Origin: Craterostigma plantagineum
Lineage: Eukaryota > Streptophyta > Magnoliopsida > Lamiales > Linderniaceae
DNA length: 64,000 nucleotides
Assembly: GCA_027422505.1 (NCBI GenBank)
Contig: JAPQWV010001571.1
Location: forward strand, 1 to 64,000
Direction: 5' to 3'
The position numbers and the translations under genes were made by a program. Positions 22,633-35,163 of the stretch are shown here, in pieces (position 1 is the stretch's first letter; each line of letters begins with the position of its first letter). A model generated the notes under the pieces. It was not told where the DNA came from. It made no database searches and saw only the letters and a list, made by a program, of their open reading frames with translations.

Positions 22633-25600
22633 TATGTGCTTTGCCTGATCTTCTATGCTATGTTCTATGCCATATGTTTTCTTTGCTTATATGTCTTATC
22701 TTGCGTGAATTTAATAAATAATAAATAAACATGTTAATACATAAAAAAAAAGAAAAATAAAAATAAATACTATACATATACCTATACTATAGGGGATGAA
22801 GAAATTCTTTAGGATGCTTTGATCTAAAGTCACTTAGAATTTTACCCCGACATGCGATCGATTTAATTGCTTAATTTTGTCAGTCTAAGTCGCATTCTTG
22901 TGTCTAAAGGTCATTAGGTTGATCCACTAGACACAAAGCCACTATACATACGAGAGGTTTCAAGCCTTGATCATTTCTTTCCTTGGATCTATTTCTCGAG
23001 TGAGTCACATATAAATTGCTTGTCTTAACTAGTGATACTTGGCTTCATACTCACCTTGCCTCAGATCGTTAGGAAAATGATGAGGGCGCTTAGGTTATTC
23101 CTCAATCGGCCTTATAGAATCTTTTTCCCTCTTACTCATTAGCCCTTAGTCATCCAATTTGAGCCTTCTCCGACGTCCTTTTCTTCCTTTGAATCTCATT
23201 CCCAGCCCTCACCGTAATCTATACTCTTCGGATGGTTATTCAAACGAAAAAGGAGGGGAGAAAATAAAGAGGATGATAACAAAAGAAGGCATTGCTCAAC
23301 GCGCAAAAATGAGACCAAAGGAACCTGCTTTCCGCCTATCTCTTAGTAGGTGGCATGGATCCTGCTGTGAACTTCTCCAGCAATAATCTCGTACGCTCGT
23401 CAGAACGGCTGGAAAGAGGAGGACCACGAAGTGAACTCTCCAACGATAATCCGGTCTTATATCGGGAAACGAGAAGAGGAGCGCAGCCTCGGGGACGAAT
23501 TCCATAATCGTGAACTTTTCCAAACATATAATCTCTGAAACCTCTCTAGGGATTAAGAGAAGAGGAGCACGGTATCGACCCGAGAACAAACAAGAACACC
23601 TTCACCTACGATAATCTCCTATAGCCTCGTGGAGAAGCGGAGCTTCAGCTTGAGCATAGCATAAAAAGGGATAATTCTTAAAAGAAAAGGAAGGAGTAAA
23701 GATCGAAAAAAAAAGAGAAAACGCCCAAAAAAAACAAAAGGGAGACGGACGTAGAAATGGAAGATGACGAAGAGATAAGCTCACTTTCCTATAAATTCCT
23801 TCCTTTCTAAGTCCTAGCCATACTAAATCCTTACAACCCTTTGATTCCAATCGACGGTCTCTCGCTTAGGTGAAATGATTAAAAATGTCTCGATCACAGG
23901 TGAATTGACTTAAAATTGCTTGTGTTGACTTGTGTAATATAAAAATCCCAAGTTAAAAATAATAGAGTGCTAGAGCGAACCTAGTAAGAGTTGTCGAAAT
24001 GGACCAGTCTATGATCTTAGGACTTTAGTTTGACGACATGACTTGACGCCATTTTTCTTCTTTCAAATGTCTCGTAAAATTTTAGGTGCGACAGTTGATC
24101 AAAGCAAAATAATCTGACCCCATACTATAATAATGGTAATATAAAAAAAAACAACAATTTCGCACATTTTGACATGAAATATCATATTTCATATGCGTTG
24201 AATTGACTAAATGCGAATTTATTTTATTCTCGCACATTCTAAATGTAATTTTCAATTGCATTGGTACTGAATTGTCTAAATGCGATAAGTTTTTTTATCG
24301 CTCTTACCCTCACACAATACCTCTAGTACATGTTTTTGGGGACCATGTATATGTGCTTACTAGGCAAAATTGTGTGTTCTATGCTCGTGAATTGAAGAGA
24401 TTTCATATGCTTGCATAGTTAGTCAATTTTTGCATTACTTGAGGGGGAGCAAATATAAAATTCGTGCATTAGCTCCAAATATTCTTGACGTTTTTCTCTA
24501 AGCGTTTCAGATTCCTACAAACAAAATTACGGAGCAAGACGTCGACACTACAAGGAAAAGGGCTAGTCACAAGACCAAATATTACGTGCCTAAAATAATT
24601 GTTGATTAACTCCATTACTTCTAACGTCCTCTTTCTAAGTGGTACAAATTTTTTGATCTCTGCCAAGGGAGCTAGACGTTACTACACGGAAAATACAGGG
24701 AGTCAATTGCATTTATTTTACTTCTAAGGGGGAGCCTTACAATGTGATTTTACTCGAAATAGGGGTTAATCTGAAAATTTTAGAAGTACTTACTATCGAG
24801 AAACTAGATAGAAGACTTAATTCACGATCATATCGATCGTAAACAGTGTTGGGAACAATTGTTGATTAACCGCGATAATTTGCGATCGAAAAAATTTGAA
24901 TTGAGAAGCAATTTTCGAATCAATAAATTTCTCTAGCGCAAATAGTAATGGGCCTGATCCATTTAATCGCAAAACATCAAATCGCAAAACCCAACATTGA
25001 TCTGCAGCGAATTAATAAAAGTTCACTTTCTTGTCAGTCGAAAAACTTTTTCTCACGCAACCCTAATCGCGAAAAAATTCTCTCGAAACACTTTCACAGA
25101 CAGTCTCATTTTCTCAAAATCTTTCGATTTTTTAACACCAAACTGTCTGTTTAAGGTAGAAAAGAGATTTTTTAACATTTGCGTGTGATTTACCTTCATT
25201 AGCATCTGCATTTTGAAGTTTTTCGCATGTTCAGACTTAGATTCTCGACTGTTCTTCAAAACTGAGAAATCGTATACTGTTTTATAGTGATTTAGGCTTG
25301 ATTATGAGTGTTATCTGAGATTAATGCCTGCACTTAACATAGTTTCGATGTTCTTGATGAAACTGGTAGAATAAATCTTCGAAAAATCTACATCTTCGAC
25401 TGAGATTTGAGTTTCAATAAAACTGGGTTTTTTTTTTAATGTTTAAAGGTATCGAAGAACTTTGTCGATCGCAAACAGTCTTAATTGAATTCCGATTTAA
25501 TTGAGATACTGTTTGTATCGAATTAGTTTTTTCGATCGATAAAATTCTGATTTAGTCGCTAAGATAAGAAGATTTTGACCGAAAAATTATTTACCATCGA

Positions 25601-26467
25601 GAAATCTAATTAGGATTTCTGTAAGCGAAAATTTAAGCACTGAATGACAATTTAGATGCAAATTTTTCCGAGCGTAAAACTTATTATCGCAAAATAGAAT
25701 TTTCGATTTAATTTCAATTTGGTCGCAAAAATTTAGCAGCGAAAAAATTAATTTCTCAACGCTTAATTTTTCGATCGTAAAATTCGCCGCTTAGGACTTA
25801 ATTGATCGAAAAATTTCTCGATAACTGACTTAGTCTTTCGTTGACTAATTTCTCGATAGAAATATATCGCAGCGAAAAATTTTCTTACAATCGAAAATCA
25901 CATACTGCTCGACAAATTTCAAATCGAGAATTTTATTCAATCGAAGAAAATTTCTCGACAGTAAATTTACCTGAGAAATAATTTCTCGATCGTAAATTTA
26001 CACGGAATTTTTCTCGATCGTAAAATTGACCGACTACAGTCTCGATTTCAACTTCAATACTTAGAAAATTTTTCTAGGTCATTTACTCTGTAGCGGACAT
26101 TAGCGAATAAAATTTTCTCGATCGAAAAATTAAACTGAGTCATTACAATTGAAATCAATGCATAGGAAATCATTTTCAAAATCAATTTTATCGAGCGAAA
26201 AATTTCTCGGCATGAACAGTGACATTTTTTTTCAATTAAACACTTAGCGAAATTTCGACTATCTTTCACGCGATATATATTTCATTCGAAATTACATTCA
26301 TGCCATTACGATTTTTCAAAATGACACTATGCATTTGATATGATTTCAATTCAAAATTCATCGAACACGCTATTACTTGCAATATTACTATAGTTTGATG
26401 AAATTTATCCATATTTCGACTGAAAATAAAATTGAACTAATAAACATTTATATATCTTATTTTTCAG
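22633..26467 (+). other. Long non-coding spacer of COP-C between pol and the third ORF
   Basis: This 3.8-kb stretch has no credible gene. Part 23360-23640 contains a degenerate repeat of about 60-90 bp (words like CTTCTCCAGCAATAATCTC at 23370, 23431, 23511 and 23602). Purine boxes GAGGGGGAGC near 24442 and AAGGGGGAGCC near 24727 resemble polypurine tracts. From 24780 to 26130 the AT-rich DNA carries at least eight CGATCG words in TTTCTCGATCG contexts like those of the leader. Confidence 0.75.
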
Positions 26468-29400
26468 ATGGATCGCTACCCGAAATACAACCACATCTAC
26501 GATCACAACCTTTATCTAAAGGTTCATGATACGAACTTCCAGCTCGATCTGAGCACGTTTAGGTGTCCAGACGAGATCATCGTATCCATCCTACAAGGCC
26601 ACCCCATCCGGCATGCGTTAACGGCCACTGCATCAGTGCCGATGGTATATCTCCAGCAGTTCTGGGGCTGCATACAAGGAGAAGTGGACAATGGAGTCTT
26701 CAGATTCTCAACAAGGATAGGGATGCGGCATATCAGTATGGACAAGAACCAGTTCGGCATGGTACTGGGCTTGCCCCACAGCAATAATTACGACCCGCTC
26801 CCATCGGATGCTGAGATGATTCAAAACTTCTTGCACTTGGGATACCAACCGCCGCTCACAAGATTAGCTCAGGTCCAGAGCAGCGGAATCCCACACCCAT
26901 GGAAGACACTATTCGGAATAGTGAATAAGTGTCTGTCGCCCAAGCACGCAGGATTCGATAAGGGCAACATCAATATTTTGAGGATCTTCCACGGCATCGC
27001 CTTCTGAAGAAATTATGACTACACTCAGCTGATCTGGAACGAACTCGCGGACCAGATTCGGCAGAATGAGAACCGGCGATCAGAGACCGTGCCTTATGCT
27101 CGGTGGTTCAGCATCATCATCAGGGAGATCATGGCATTGCACCTGACAATCTCTACTCTGCCTCCTGGAAGAAATTACCAACCACCAAGGCTTAAGTTCT
27201 TCCACAACCCGCGGCTCACGGACCTGGACCAACCGTCGATGCCGATCTCATTCGAGCTCCTTTGTCTCGCGGACCCCAATGGAGACGTCTACAAGCTATA
27301 CTACCGGGACAGGAATCTCACAGAGGAAATGATTCGAGGGCCCCCGACAGTGCTTGGAGCTAGCCCTCAACAACAACAACAGCTAAGCCCTGAGGACGCG
27401 ATGATTGATGATGTCGCTTAGGAGCTAGCTCAGGAGTCTCCATTGGTCGAAGAGCCAATGCCCGACGTATATGATATGTTGATAGACGTCGTGGCTACAG
27501 AGATGGCGCTCGAGGCTCCTACTCATCACTTACAAGTGGAAGTGCCCGTGAATGTTGGCGTGCTCGAAGAAACCCTTGAGGAGGTTCTTCAACCAGTAGC
27601 ACAGCCCGAAGTAGAAATGGGGCAAAGCTCTCTTCCACTGGTGATGGATCAGGCACTCTAGGACGTCCATCGTGACCTCACTCCTCACACGGCCACCCCG
27701 TCTGATACGGAGTCGGACGAGGAAATAAGCCTGATAAGGAGGACTCCAAGGAGACTTAGCATTCAACAGGAGACCCTCTTCCCGTCGTCACCAACGCACC
27801 AGATACTACATTCGTGGTGTCTGGTTCGCAGGCGCAACCCGAGCCTGCCACAACACCCATAGAGCCGAATCTTCAAGATTCGACTCAAGGATTGGGTGGA
27901 AGTCTCATACAGTCACAACCTCAAGCGACTGTGAGCCAACTGAAGAGTCGGTGTCTACTCAAGGGTTGATAACAGGCGACATCAGTCGTCGTGGTCCATC
28001 AGGAGGCGTCCGCACCCTTTGTGACGAACGAGCAGTTCCAGGCCGCTCTCTCTACCGCTGTACAGCCTATGGAAGACAAGATCACAGAGAGAGTACTCCA
28101 AGCACTCGAGACATCCCGAAGAGATACCGGAAAGCACCTGTCTCTGAAGGAACCTCGTCACAACCCAAACTCATACCTCCACAACCCACACCCACCGCCC
28201 TCTACAACACTCTTCCATCCTAATCAACCCATACACTATCCCAATCACCGAGCACCATGATATCTTTTTGGCCCGCCTCATCGGTCTTACCCTACGGTCG
28301 CCTCACGAAGAGTCCCTCTATAGGCGACTGGTAGACCATCCTGAGCCACCTACCCAATCATGCCGAGGCCAAAGCTCCCACTTCCGGCGCAGACATGACG
28401 ATCCTGACGATCAGGACCATCATGAGGGGACAAGAGGCCAAGGACATCAACAAGTGGCCAAGGACAAGGCACGGGCGCTGCACAGACAAGCGCCGAAGCT
28501 GGTGAAACCCTACCCACCAAACCCAAACACAAACCATACTACCCACACCACGCGCCACACCGCCCACATCGACCCACCAACCTTTCACCTCAGGACGCCT
28601 CCGCCCACACCACCGATCTACTCAAGCCCCTTGCTTCCGGAAGAAGAAGCAAGTGCTGCAATGCTTGTAGCTCTAGCAGCTACCCAAGCCACTCCCTCTG
28701 TCACTTCAGACCAACCGGGACCCTCTGGACATAGAGTCAATCCACACGAGGTCCTAGACAAGTATATCTTCGAAGGACAGTGGATGACCCATTCAATGCC
28801 CGAGGAGCATCAAAGACGACGGCTTCACGAAGTTCGGCGCTTTCTACAACAAGCGTCTATAGACCTCATAATCATAGAAGACGACGAGCTTCAGGAAGGT
28901 GAAGACTACGAGCAAGATATCCCAAGGCTACCAGAGTTAATCGCTCAACAGGCGGTTCCCTCTCCAAGGCTAACGCCAAGGACCGTTTGAATCGACACGC
29001 CATGGGAGAACATCCAAATCGAAGTTCCTTTCCTAGAAGAAGTTCGTGAGAACATTTGGAGGTCTCCGGACAAAGTGAAGAAGCTGAAGGAGTTCGAGAT
29101 TAGAGGGATCTCTTATTGAGATCAGCAGAAGAGGATGACCTACCTCTGGATGCTGACCAAATTAGAACCTGACGTTAGGCTGGGGATGACTAAGGCACAA
29201 GCCAAGAGCCATTATAAGAGTCTCCCTCCAATAAGCCAACTACTCAGCGTCCACTGTGATAAAGGAGGACTTCCAACACCTCACTACACCATTGAGCGCG
29301 TAGACAAAACTCGAGAGGATCTAAGCGAGAGCGACCTACCGTACATCCCTGCTGAAGAAGTTTACAACTTATATCAGCTATATGTGGAAAAGTACAAAGG

Positions 29401-29925
29401 TCCTCAAGGCTTCATCAAGAAAGAAGGACTCGAGGGTCCCTACCGGTTCATGATGCGCCAAGCCAAGTACTATGCCGCACACGACCTTCAGATGGCTCTG
29501 AAGAGCAATATGAAGAAGGTCAACATGACCGCTCCGCTCAACAAAGGACTTGAGATCGAAGGGCTCCCCAACAATCACGTGCACATCAGCTCAGTCCTAG
29601 GCATCACCTACAACAATCCAATAGCAAAGAAGAATAGGTTGATGCTGATGACTGAAATCAACAAGTTTTGTGATGGGACGCTCAAGGTCATCAGGAGGAA
29701 TATCGAGCAAAGGTTGGAAGAAATAAATAGAGACACCATGCTGAGGATCCACAGGTTCGTGAACAGCCGCTCCTAGTGGAATTGCTTGAAGATATCGAGG
29801 AGCGACTGGAGCTGAGGATCACGCTGAGGAACTACGAGTATGCGCTGGGCTTGCGCAGATCGTATTATGCCCGACGAGGACAAACGGCGCGGAAACGCAA
29901 TCAAGCACAAAGGGGGATATTGTAG
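26468..29925 (+). pseudogene. Third ORF of COP-C (about 1150 codons, broken)
   Basis: Function unknown. It starts at ATG 26468 in the same sense as pol. Most of it lies in one frame, interrupted by TGA 27005, TAG 27419, TAG 27659, TGA 28988 and TGA 29117, and by shifts between about 27780 and 28265 and near 29757. The last frame passes through the polypurine tract and ends at a TAG (29923) in the first bases of the LTR. The N-terminal 180 residues form a folded-looking domain (HPIRHALTATASVPMVYLQQ at residues 43-62). I recall this domain from third ORFs of plant copia elements, notably in Asteraceae. The middle is Pro/Gln/Glu-rich and the C-terminal third is helical and charged. Position matches the env-like slot, but I see no signal peptide or membrane span. 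Confidence 0.72.
29909..29920 (+). promoter_or_regulatory. Polypurine tract of COP-C
   Basis: AAAGGGGGATAT directly before the 3' LTR. It is the likely plus-strand primer and is also part of the third ORF. Confidence 0.85.
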
Positions 29926-30269
29926 AGTATACGTTTAATTGTGCTTGATATTATTAGTTGTCCTTGTAATTAGGGGCGTTTTGTATAGTAGTCCTTAGAT
30001 TAGGACTAGTTTGATATTTATACCAAGTTTGTTTGGTATAAATACATGTAAATCAATTGAGCTTAATAGAGAAACTTTTGAAGATTGATCCGAAAGGCTT
30101 GCAATTCAATTTCTAGAGAGAGAAACAACAGTAACTTTCTCACTCTAATCGAATTCTCTCTCTCGTTCTTCAATGAGTTTTTCGAGCGAATCTTATTGAT
30201 TATCATTATCATCGAATTACTTTGAATTCTTACCTAGGATCTTAGAGTTGTTAACCGTAGGACCTAACA
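29921..30269 (+). repeat. 3' LTR of COP-C
   Basis: Matches the 5' LTR with about seven substitutions, one 1-bp indel and one insertion of roughly ten bases (ATTATC-type duplication near 30190). TATA box TATAAATA at 30037-30044 is intact. Confidence 0.95.
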
Positions 30270-30274
30270 CATCA

Positions 30275-31069
30275 GTATGGCACCAGTCGTTCATGTCGTA
30301 ATGGCAGAGTGGTTCATCAAGAACTCCCAACATCTCGATGATTTTCTTCGTGGTCCATTGGTTCTTCCTCCCAGCACATATGAGCGGACATTGATGTGTC
30401 CCTCATACTCATCGTAGTCAAAGTTTGCGTAGAAAAGCTTGACAGCTTCTGGGTAGTAAGGTTTGTTGATACTCAGGAATTCTTCCCATCCGTAGTCTTT
30501 CAGCTAGGTGATAACATTTCCAGCAGGCAACTTGTCGAAGGCAACACCGCGACCGCGAGCGATATCTCTGTCGCTGAAGCTTTTTGTAAGTGGTTCGGTT
30601 ACTTTTCTCTAGGAACAAGGCTTCAAAAGGAATATCATTTGTTTTGACAGATCAATAGCAGGGATGTCAGAAGATTTAGGGCTTGGTTTCGAATATGGCT
30701 GAGCTTGTTCAAGTGGCGAAGGTTGTTTCTCAGGAGTTCGTGGAGGCGATTTCTGGTTTCCTCAAGAACATCTTCAGGGATCTCTTGACTTGAGGCAGGC
30801 TTTTCAGGTTTGGGTGATTTTCCGGGGATCGAGAAGTGAGGCTGGATCTCTTGGTCTTCTTCTTCTTTTTGGCAGTTTTGGCAAGAGTTGAGATATTCTC
30901 AGAGGATTTGGCTTTGGAACGTGTTTTTTCGAGCAGAAGGCGATGAGGCTGAGGCTCGTTCCGGTGGTTTCGGAGGAGATTCGAGCGGGGATTCATCAGA
31001 CATTGGTTCCGTGCGCTTTCGGATGGATGATTCAGGGACGGCAGCTTTGGATCCGGAAGTTCTAGCCAT
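30275..31069 (-). pseudogene. Third ORF of SIR-1, N-terminal part
   Basis: Start codon proposed at 31069 (MARTSGSKAAV). The first 130 residues are Lys/Ser/Pro-rich and shift frame near an AAAAAA run at about 30925. Then comes an ordered region: DRDIARGRGVAFDKLPAGN, a TAG stop near 30509, and PYYPEAVKLFYANFDYDEYE at about 30470-30410. The aromatic FYANF-type block is what I recall from the putative plant transposon protein family found in third ORFs. The frame reaches the COP-C insertion at 30274 and continues at 14886. The role is unknown. Confidence 0.68.
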
Positions 31070-31426
31070 TTTCAGAGGTTAGGGTTTGAGAGAAAGTTTG
31101 GAGAAGATGATTTGAGTTGATGAACGTTGAAGAACGTTTCTGGTTTTTAAGGAGATAGGATCGGTTTATTTTTGGAAGAGATAAGGATGGAATTCAAAAT
31201 TTGAAATTCAAAATTTAAAAGGAAAGTGGAAAACTGTCAGAAATATCAGACTGATTTGACGGGATCTCATAATTAAGGAAGGGATGTGACTGGGCTGAAT
31301 AGGAATAATTTTTAAATATATGAGTTCCCTAAAATAATCTAGATACCTGAAGGAATGTCTCGGAATGGGATAACTACGAATTTTTTCCTAAAATACGAAG
31401 ATCACCTAGAGTAAATGATAGAATTA

Positions 31427-34400
31427 GGCAGATTTACTAACCTTATTTAGCTCGATAATTCCCAATCGATCACGGATGTCGCAGAATCTTGCCTCAATTA
31501 GGGGTTTCGTGAAAATATCAGCGAGCTGATCATTTGTTCCTACGAATTCCACACTGATATTCCCCTTCTGAACATGGCCTCGTATAAAATGATGTTTAAC
31601 CTCAATATGCTTAGTACGAGAATGATGCACGGGATTCTTAGTAATACTAATGGCACTAGTCCAAAGGCACTAGTCAATAGGAATTTTGTCATAACCTAAC
31701 TCAAAATCACTAAAGGTTTGTTTCATCCAAAGAACTTGTTGACAACAATTTCCTAAGGCCATATATTCAGCTTTGGTTGTGAAGAGGGCTACAACATTTT
31801 GCTTTCTACTAGACCAAGTTACTAGGGAATTTCCAAGTAATTGGCATGTTCCACTAGTACTTTTTTCTATCTTTCCTACAGCCGGCATAGTCGGCGTCGG
31901 AATATCCCATTAATGGGAATTCATCCGTATGAGAGTACCACAGACCAAAGTTGACAGTACCCTTGATATATCTAAGTATATGCTTAACTGCGATCAAGTG
32001 GGATTCCCTAGGGTCAGACTGATATGTCGAACACATACCAACAGCAAACATGATATCAGGACGACTAGTAGTTAAGTAAAGAAGGCTTCCGATCATACCT
32101 CGATATTCTGTTTGATCAATTGGTGTACCTGATTTGTCACTGTCTATTTTGGTGGTCTGATGCATGGGAGTGGAAATTGCTTTGGAATCGTTCATCCCAA
32201 ATTTATCAGTAGTTCCTTGCTGTACTTCGTCTGGGATACGAAAGTTCCATTGTCAAGTTGCTTTATCTGCAACCCAAGGAAGTAGTTCAGCTCACCCACT
32301 AAACTCATCTCAAATTCCTTCTGCATAGACTTAAAGAATTCCTCGCAATGAAGGATATTAGTACTACCAAATATGATATCATCAACGTATATTTGGACCA
32401 GTATCATGTGATCACCTTCATACTTAATAAACAGCGTGTTATCAATAGTTCAGTCGAAAATCATATGTCATAAAGAACTTACTTAGCCTTTCATACCATG
32501 CCCTAGGTGCTTGCTTTAAACCATATATGCTTTATTCAATTTAAAAACATGATTTGGAAAATCTTTCCTAGCAAAACCCAGAGGTTGTTCTACATAGACT
32601 TCCTCATTTATAAAACCGTTTAAAAAAGTACTTTTTACGTCCATTTGAAAAAGTTTAAAGCGTTTAAAGCAGGCATATGCAAGTAAGACACGTATAGATT
32701 CTAATCTAGCTACCGGAGCGAAGTTTCATCGAAATCAATACCTTCCTCCTGGGAATATCCTTTTGTGACTAACCTCGCTTTGTTTCTTGTGACATTACCG
32801 TGTTCGTCGAGTTTGTCGCGGAAGACCCATTTGGTTCCTATGATGGATTTTTCGTCCGGTCTCTCTACAAGTATCCACACTTGGCTCTTTCCGAACTGAA
32901 ATAGCTCACCTTCCATGGCAGAGACCCACGATATATCATCCAGAGCTTCATGGACTATCTTTGGTTCCATCATTGAAAGCAGTACATCATGAGATTCCTC
33001 CGTATCTTGATTTCGTGCAGTTGCTCGAGTTTTGATCCCAGATCTGATGTTTCCTATTACTTGATCTGTTGGATGACTGGAAGCATGCTTCCATTTTCTA
33101 GGTTGCAGCTCATCGCCTTCTGGTTCCAGTGTCTCAACCTTGTCGTCTTTGGGAATATCGTCCTCACCGTCTTTAGTATCCTGTAATTCTGCACAGGGCA
33201 AATCTATACCTTCCTCATCAGTAGCATCTGCAATAGGTATCTCATCAATGGTAACATGTATGGATTCCTGAACAGTCAGTTTCCTTTTATTATAAACACG
33301 ATATGCCTTAGAGTGAAGACTGTAGCAAAGGAATAGCCCTTCATCTACCTTAGAGTCAATTTTTCCTCTCTTATCTCTATCATTCAAGATGAAACATTTA
33401 CATCCAAATACACGAAAATAACCTATATTTGGAGTCCTGCAATGCCAAATTTCATAAGAGGTCTTCTTTGATAATGGCCTAAGGAAGACACGGTTAGACA
33501 TGTAACAAGCTGTACTAACAGCTTCTGCCCAAAACTGTTTAGGAATATCATACTCATGTAACATAGATCTAGCCATTTCCTGTAATACCCTACTTTTACG
33601 TTCAACTACGCCATTATGTTGGGGAGTTATAGGGCAGAGAAGTTATGACTATATCCATACTGATCACAGAATGATGCAAATGATTTGCTATCAAATTCCA
33701 GTCCGTTATCACTGCGTATCCTACATAGATTCATTTCTTTTTCATTCTCTAGTCTCTTCACTAGTGATGTAAAGCTCTAGTGCCTCATTCTTATGTGTAA
33801 GGAATACCACCCAAGTATACCTGGAATAATCGTCAACAATGACAAAGGCATATCTTTTACCTCGCAGAGACATCGTTTGAACAGGACCAAAAAGGTCGAG
33901 ATGTAGTAATTCCAGAGGTCTGGATGTGGATATCACATTCTTTTCTTTGAACGATGTCTTGGTCTCCTTGCCCATTTGGCACGCCTTGCATGTTTTTGTC
34001 CTTGACGATTTTATATCAGGAACACCTCGTACCAGCGCATTGCTTGTAATATGAGACAGTAATTCCATATTGGCATGTCCTAAGCGTCTGTGCCATAACC
34101 AGGTGTTATCCTGTGTAACTGCTAAACACTTGACATTCTGGTCAGTGATATCATCAAGAGTTATGCAATAGATATTTCTATCCCTAGATGCACTGAATAA
34201 TACTTTATTATTATTTCTAACCACACACTTACCATTTTCAAAAGTGATTGTATGACCTTTATCGCATAATTGACTAATGCTAATGAGGTTATGTTTCTAG
34301 ATTCTTAACTAACCATACGTCATCTATAGTAGTATGTAAAGTGTTACCAACAGTTCCAACTCCTATAATCTTAGCTTTTGTATTGTCGGCGTAGGAGACA

Positions 34401-34500
34401 TATCCTCCATCATATGCTTTCACCGACACAAACTTACTGATATCACCTGTCATATGGTGGGAACACTCACTGTCGAGGTACCACTTGTTTTTCTTGCTGG
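31427..34500 (-). pseudogene. pol of SIR-1: protease, integrase, RT, RNase H
   Basis: The protease active site near 34466-34474 reads Asp-Ser-Glu instead of Asp-Ser-Gly. Integrase: a zinc-binding segment (H...H...CxxC near 34100-33970), HLDLFGPV near 33900, VDDYSRYTW near 33830, then a shifted core and a linker in 33576-32900. The RT begins near 32960 (TKWVFRDKLDE) and YVDD is at 32378-32389. RNase H runs from about 31970 to 31430 and ends in ADIFTKPL-like sequence. Frameshifts near 33740, 32700, 32450 and 31860 inactivate it. Domain order and the RT sequence type (MQKEFEMSLVGELNYFLGLQ) fit Sirevirus-like copia elements. Confidence 0.92.
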
Positions 34501-35163
34501 ATTTTCTTCTTTGTACCTACATAAATCATTTCTTTTCTGAGGTGCCCAACTTTGATTGGGTCCTAAATGGTTAGTAGCAAAATAACTTCTGTTTACACGT
34601 GATATATCATGTATCACAGACTGTGATTTCTTGAACACTGATTGGTCAGTGTTAGAGACTTCAGGAACCTTCTTGGCCTCCAGACATATCTAGCTTTATC
34701 AGCTCTCTTCAGAAAACAATGGTTAGCATAATGACTGTGAGGGCCGCATGAAAAACACTTAGGTTTTCTAACAGTAGATGTGCAACATGCTCATGTGTCA
34801 TGGAATATCGTAGTCCCGATTTTCCAATATTTCTGGGAATACTGAGTAACATATCAAGAATTTATTGTCCTTCAAGAAGTCTATCATTAGTACGAGATTT
34901 TTTCTTCTAAGAAATCCTTAAGAACAGACATGTCTCTAGATATATTTTCTTTTTTCCTAAGCTTTTCACAATTACAAAAGGCTTTCTCTTCCTTAAGGGT
35001 TTCTAGCTCGGCTGTCAGGCGCTCATTTTCTATATCTGTTTGGTGCTTCTCTCTAGCTACGTCATCTCATTGCCTAATCAGACTCTTTACTTGTGAGTTG
35101 AGCGACTTAATCCATCTTTCTGCGTTTTAAATTATTTCAAACATCTCTACCTTTCATCTACTT

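Larger units (their letters stand above)
14887..30269 (+). mobile_element. COP-C: 15.4-kb copia element with a long third ORF
   Basis: Two nearly identical LTRs (14887-15226, 29921-30269) bound leader, gag, a possible intron, pol, a 3.8-kb spacer and a third ORF of about 1150 codons. The primer site is at 15229-15240 and the polypurine tract at 29909-29920. LTRs differ by about seven substitutions and two indels over 340 bp (about 98% identity by eye), so the insertion is recent. Gag and pol nevertheless carry many indels, so the copy may have been made in trans from a defective parent. Length is about twice that of ordinary copia elements. It is the sister family member of COP-A and sits inside the third ORF of SIR-1 in opposite orientation. 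Confidence 0.95.

Noticed and set aside
28350..28588. Minus-strand open frames in the COP-C third ORF
   Set aside because: Shadows of the Pro-rich part of the third ORF.
26468..29925. COP-C third ORF considered as an envelope gene
   Set aside because: No signal peptide, membrane span or cleavage motif is visible; only the position matches.
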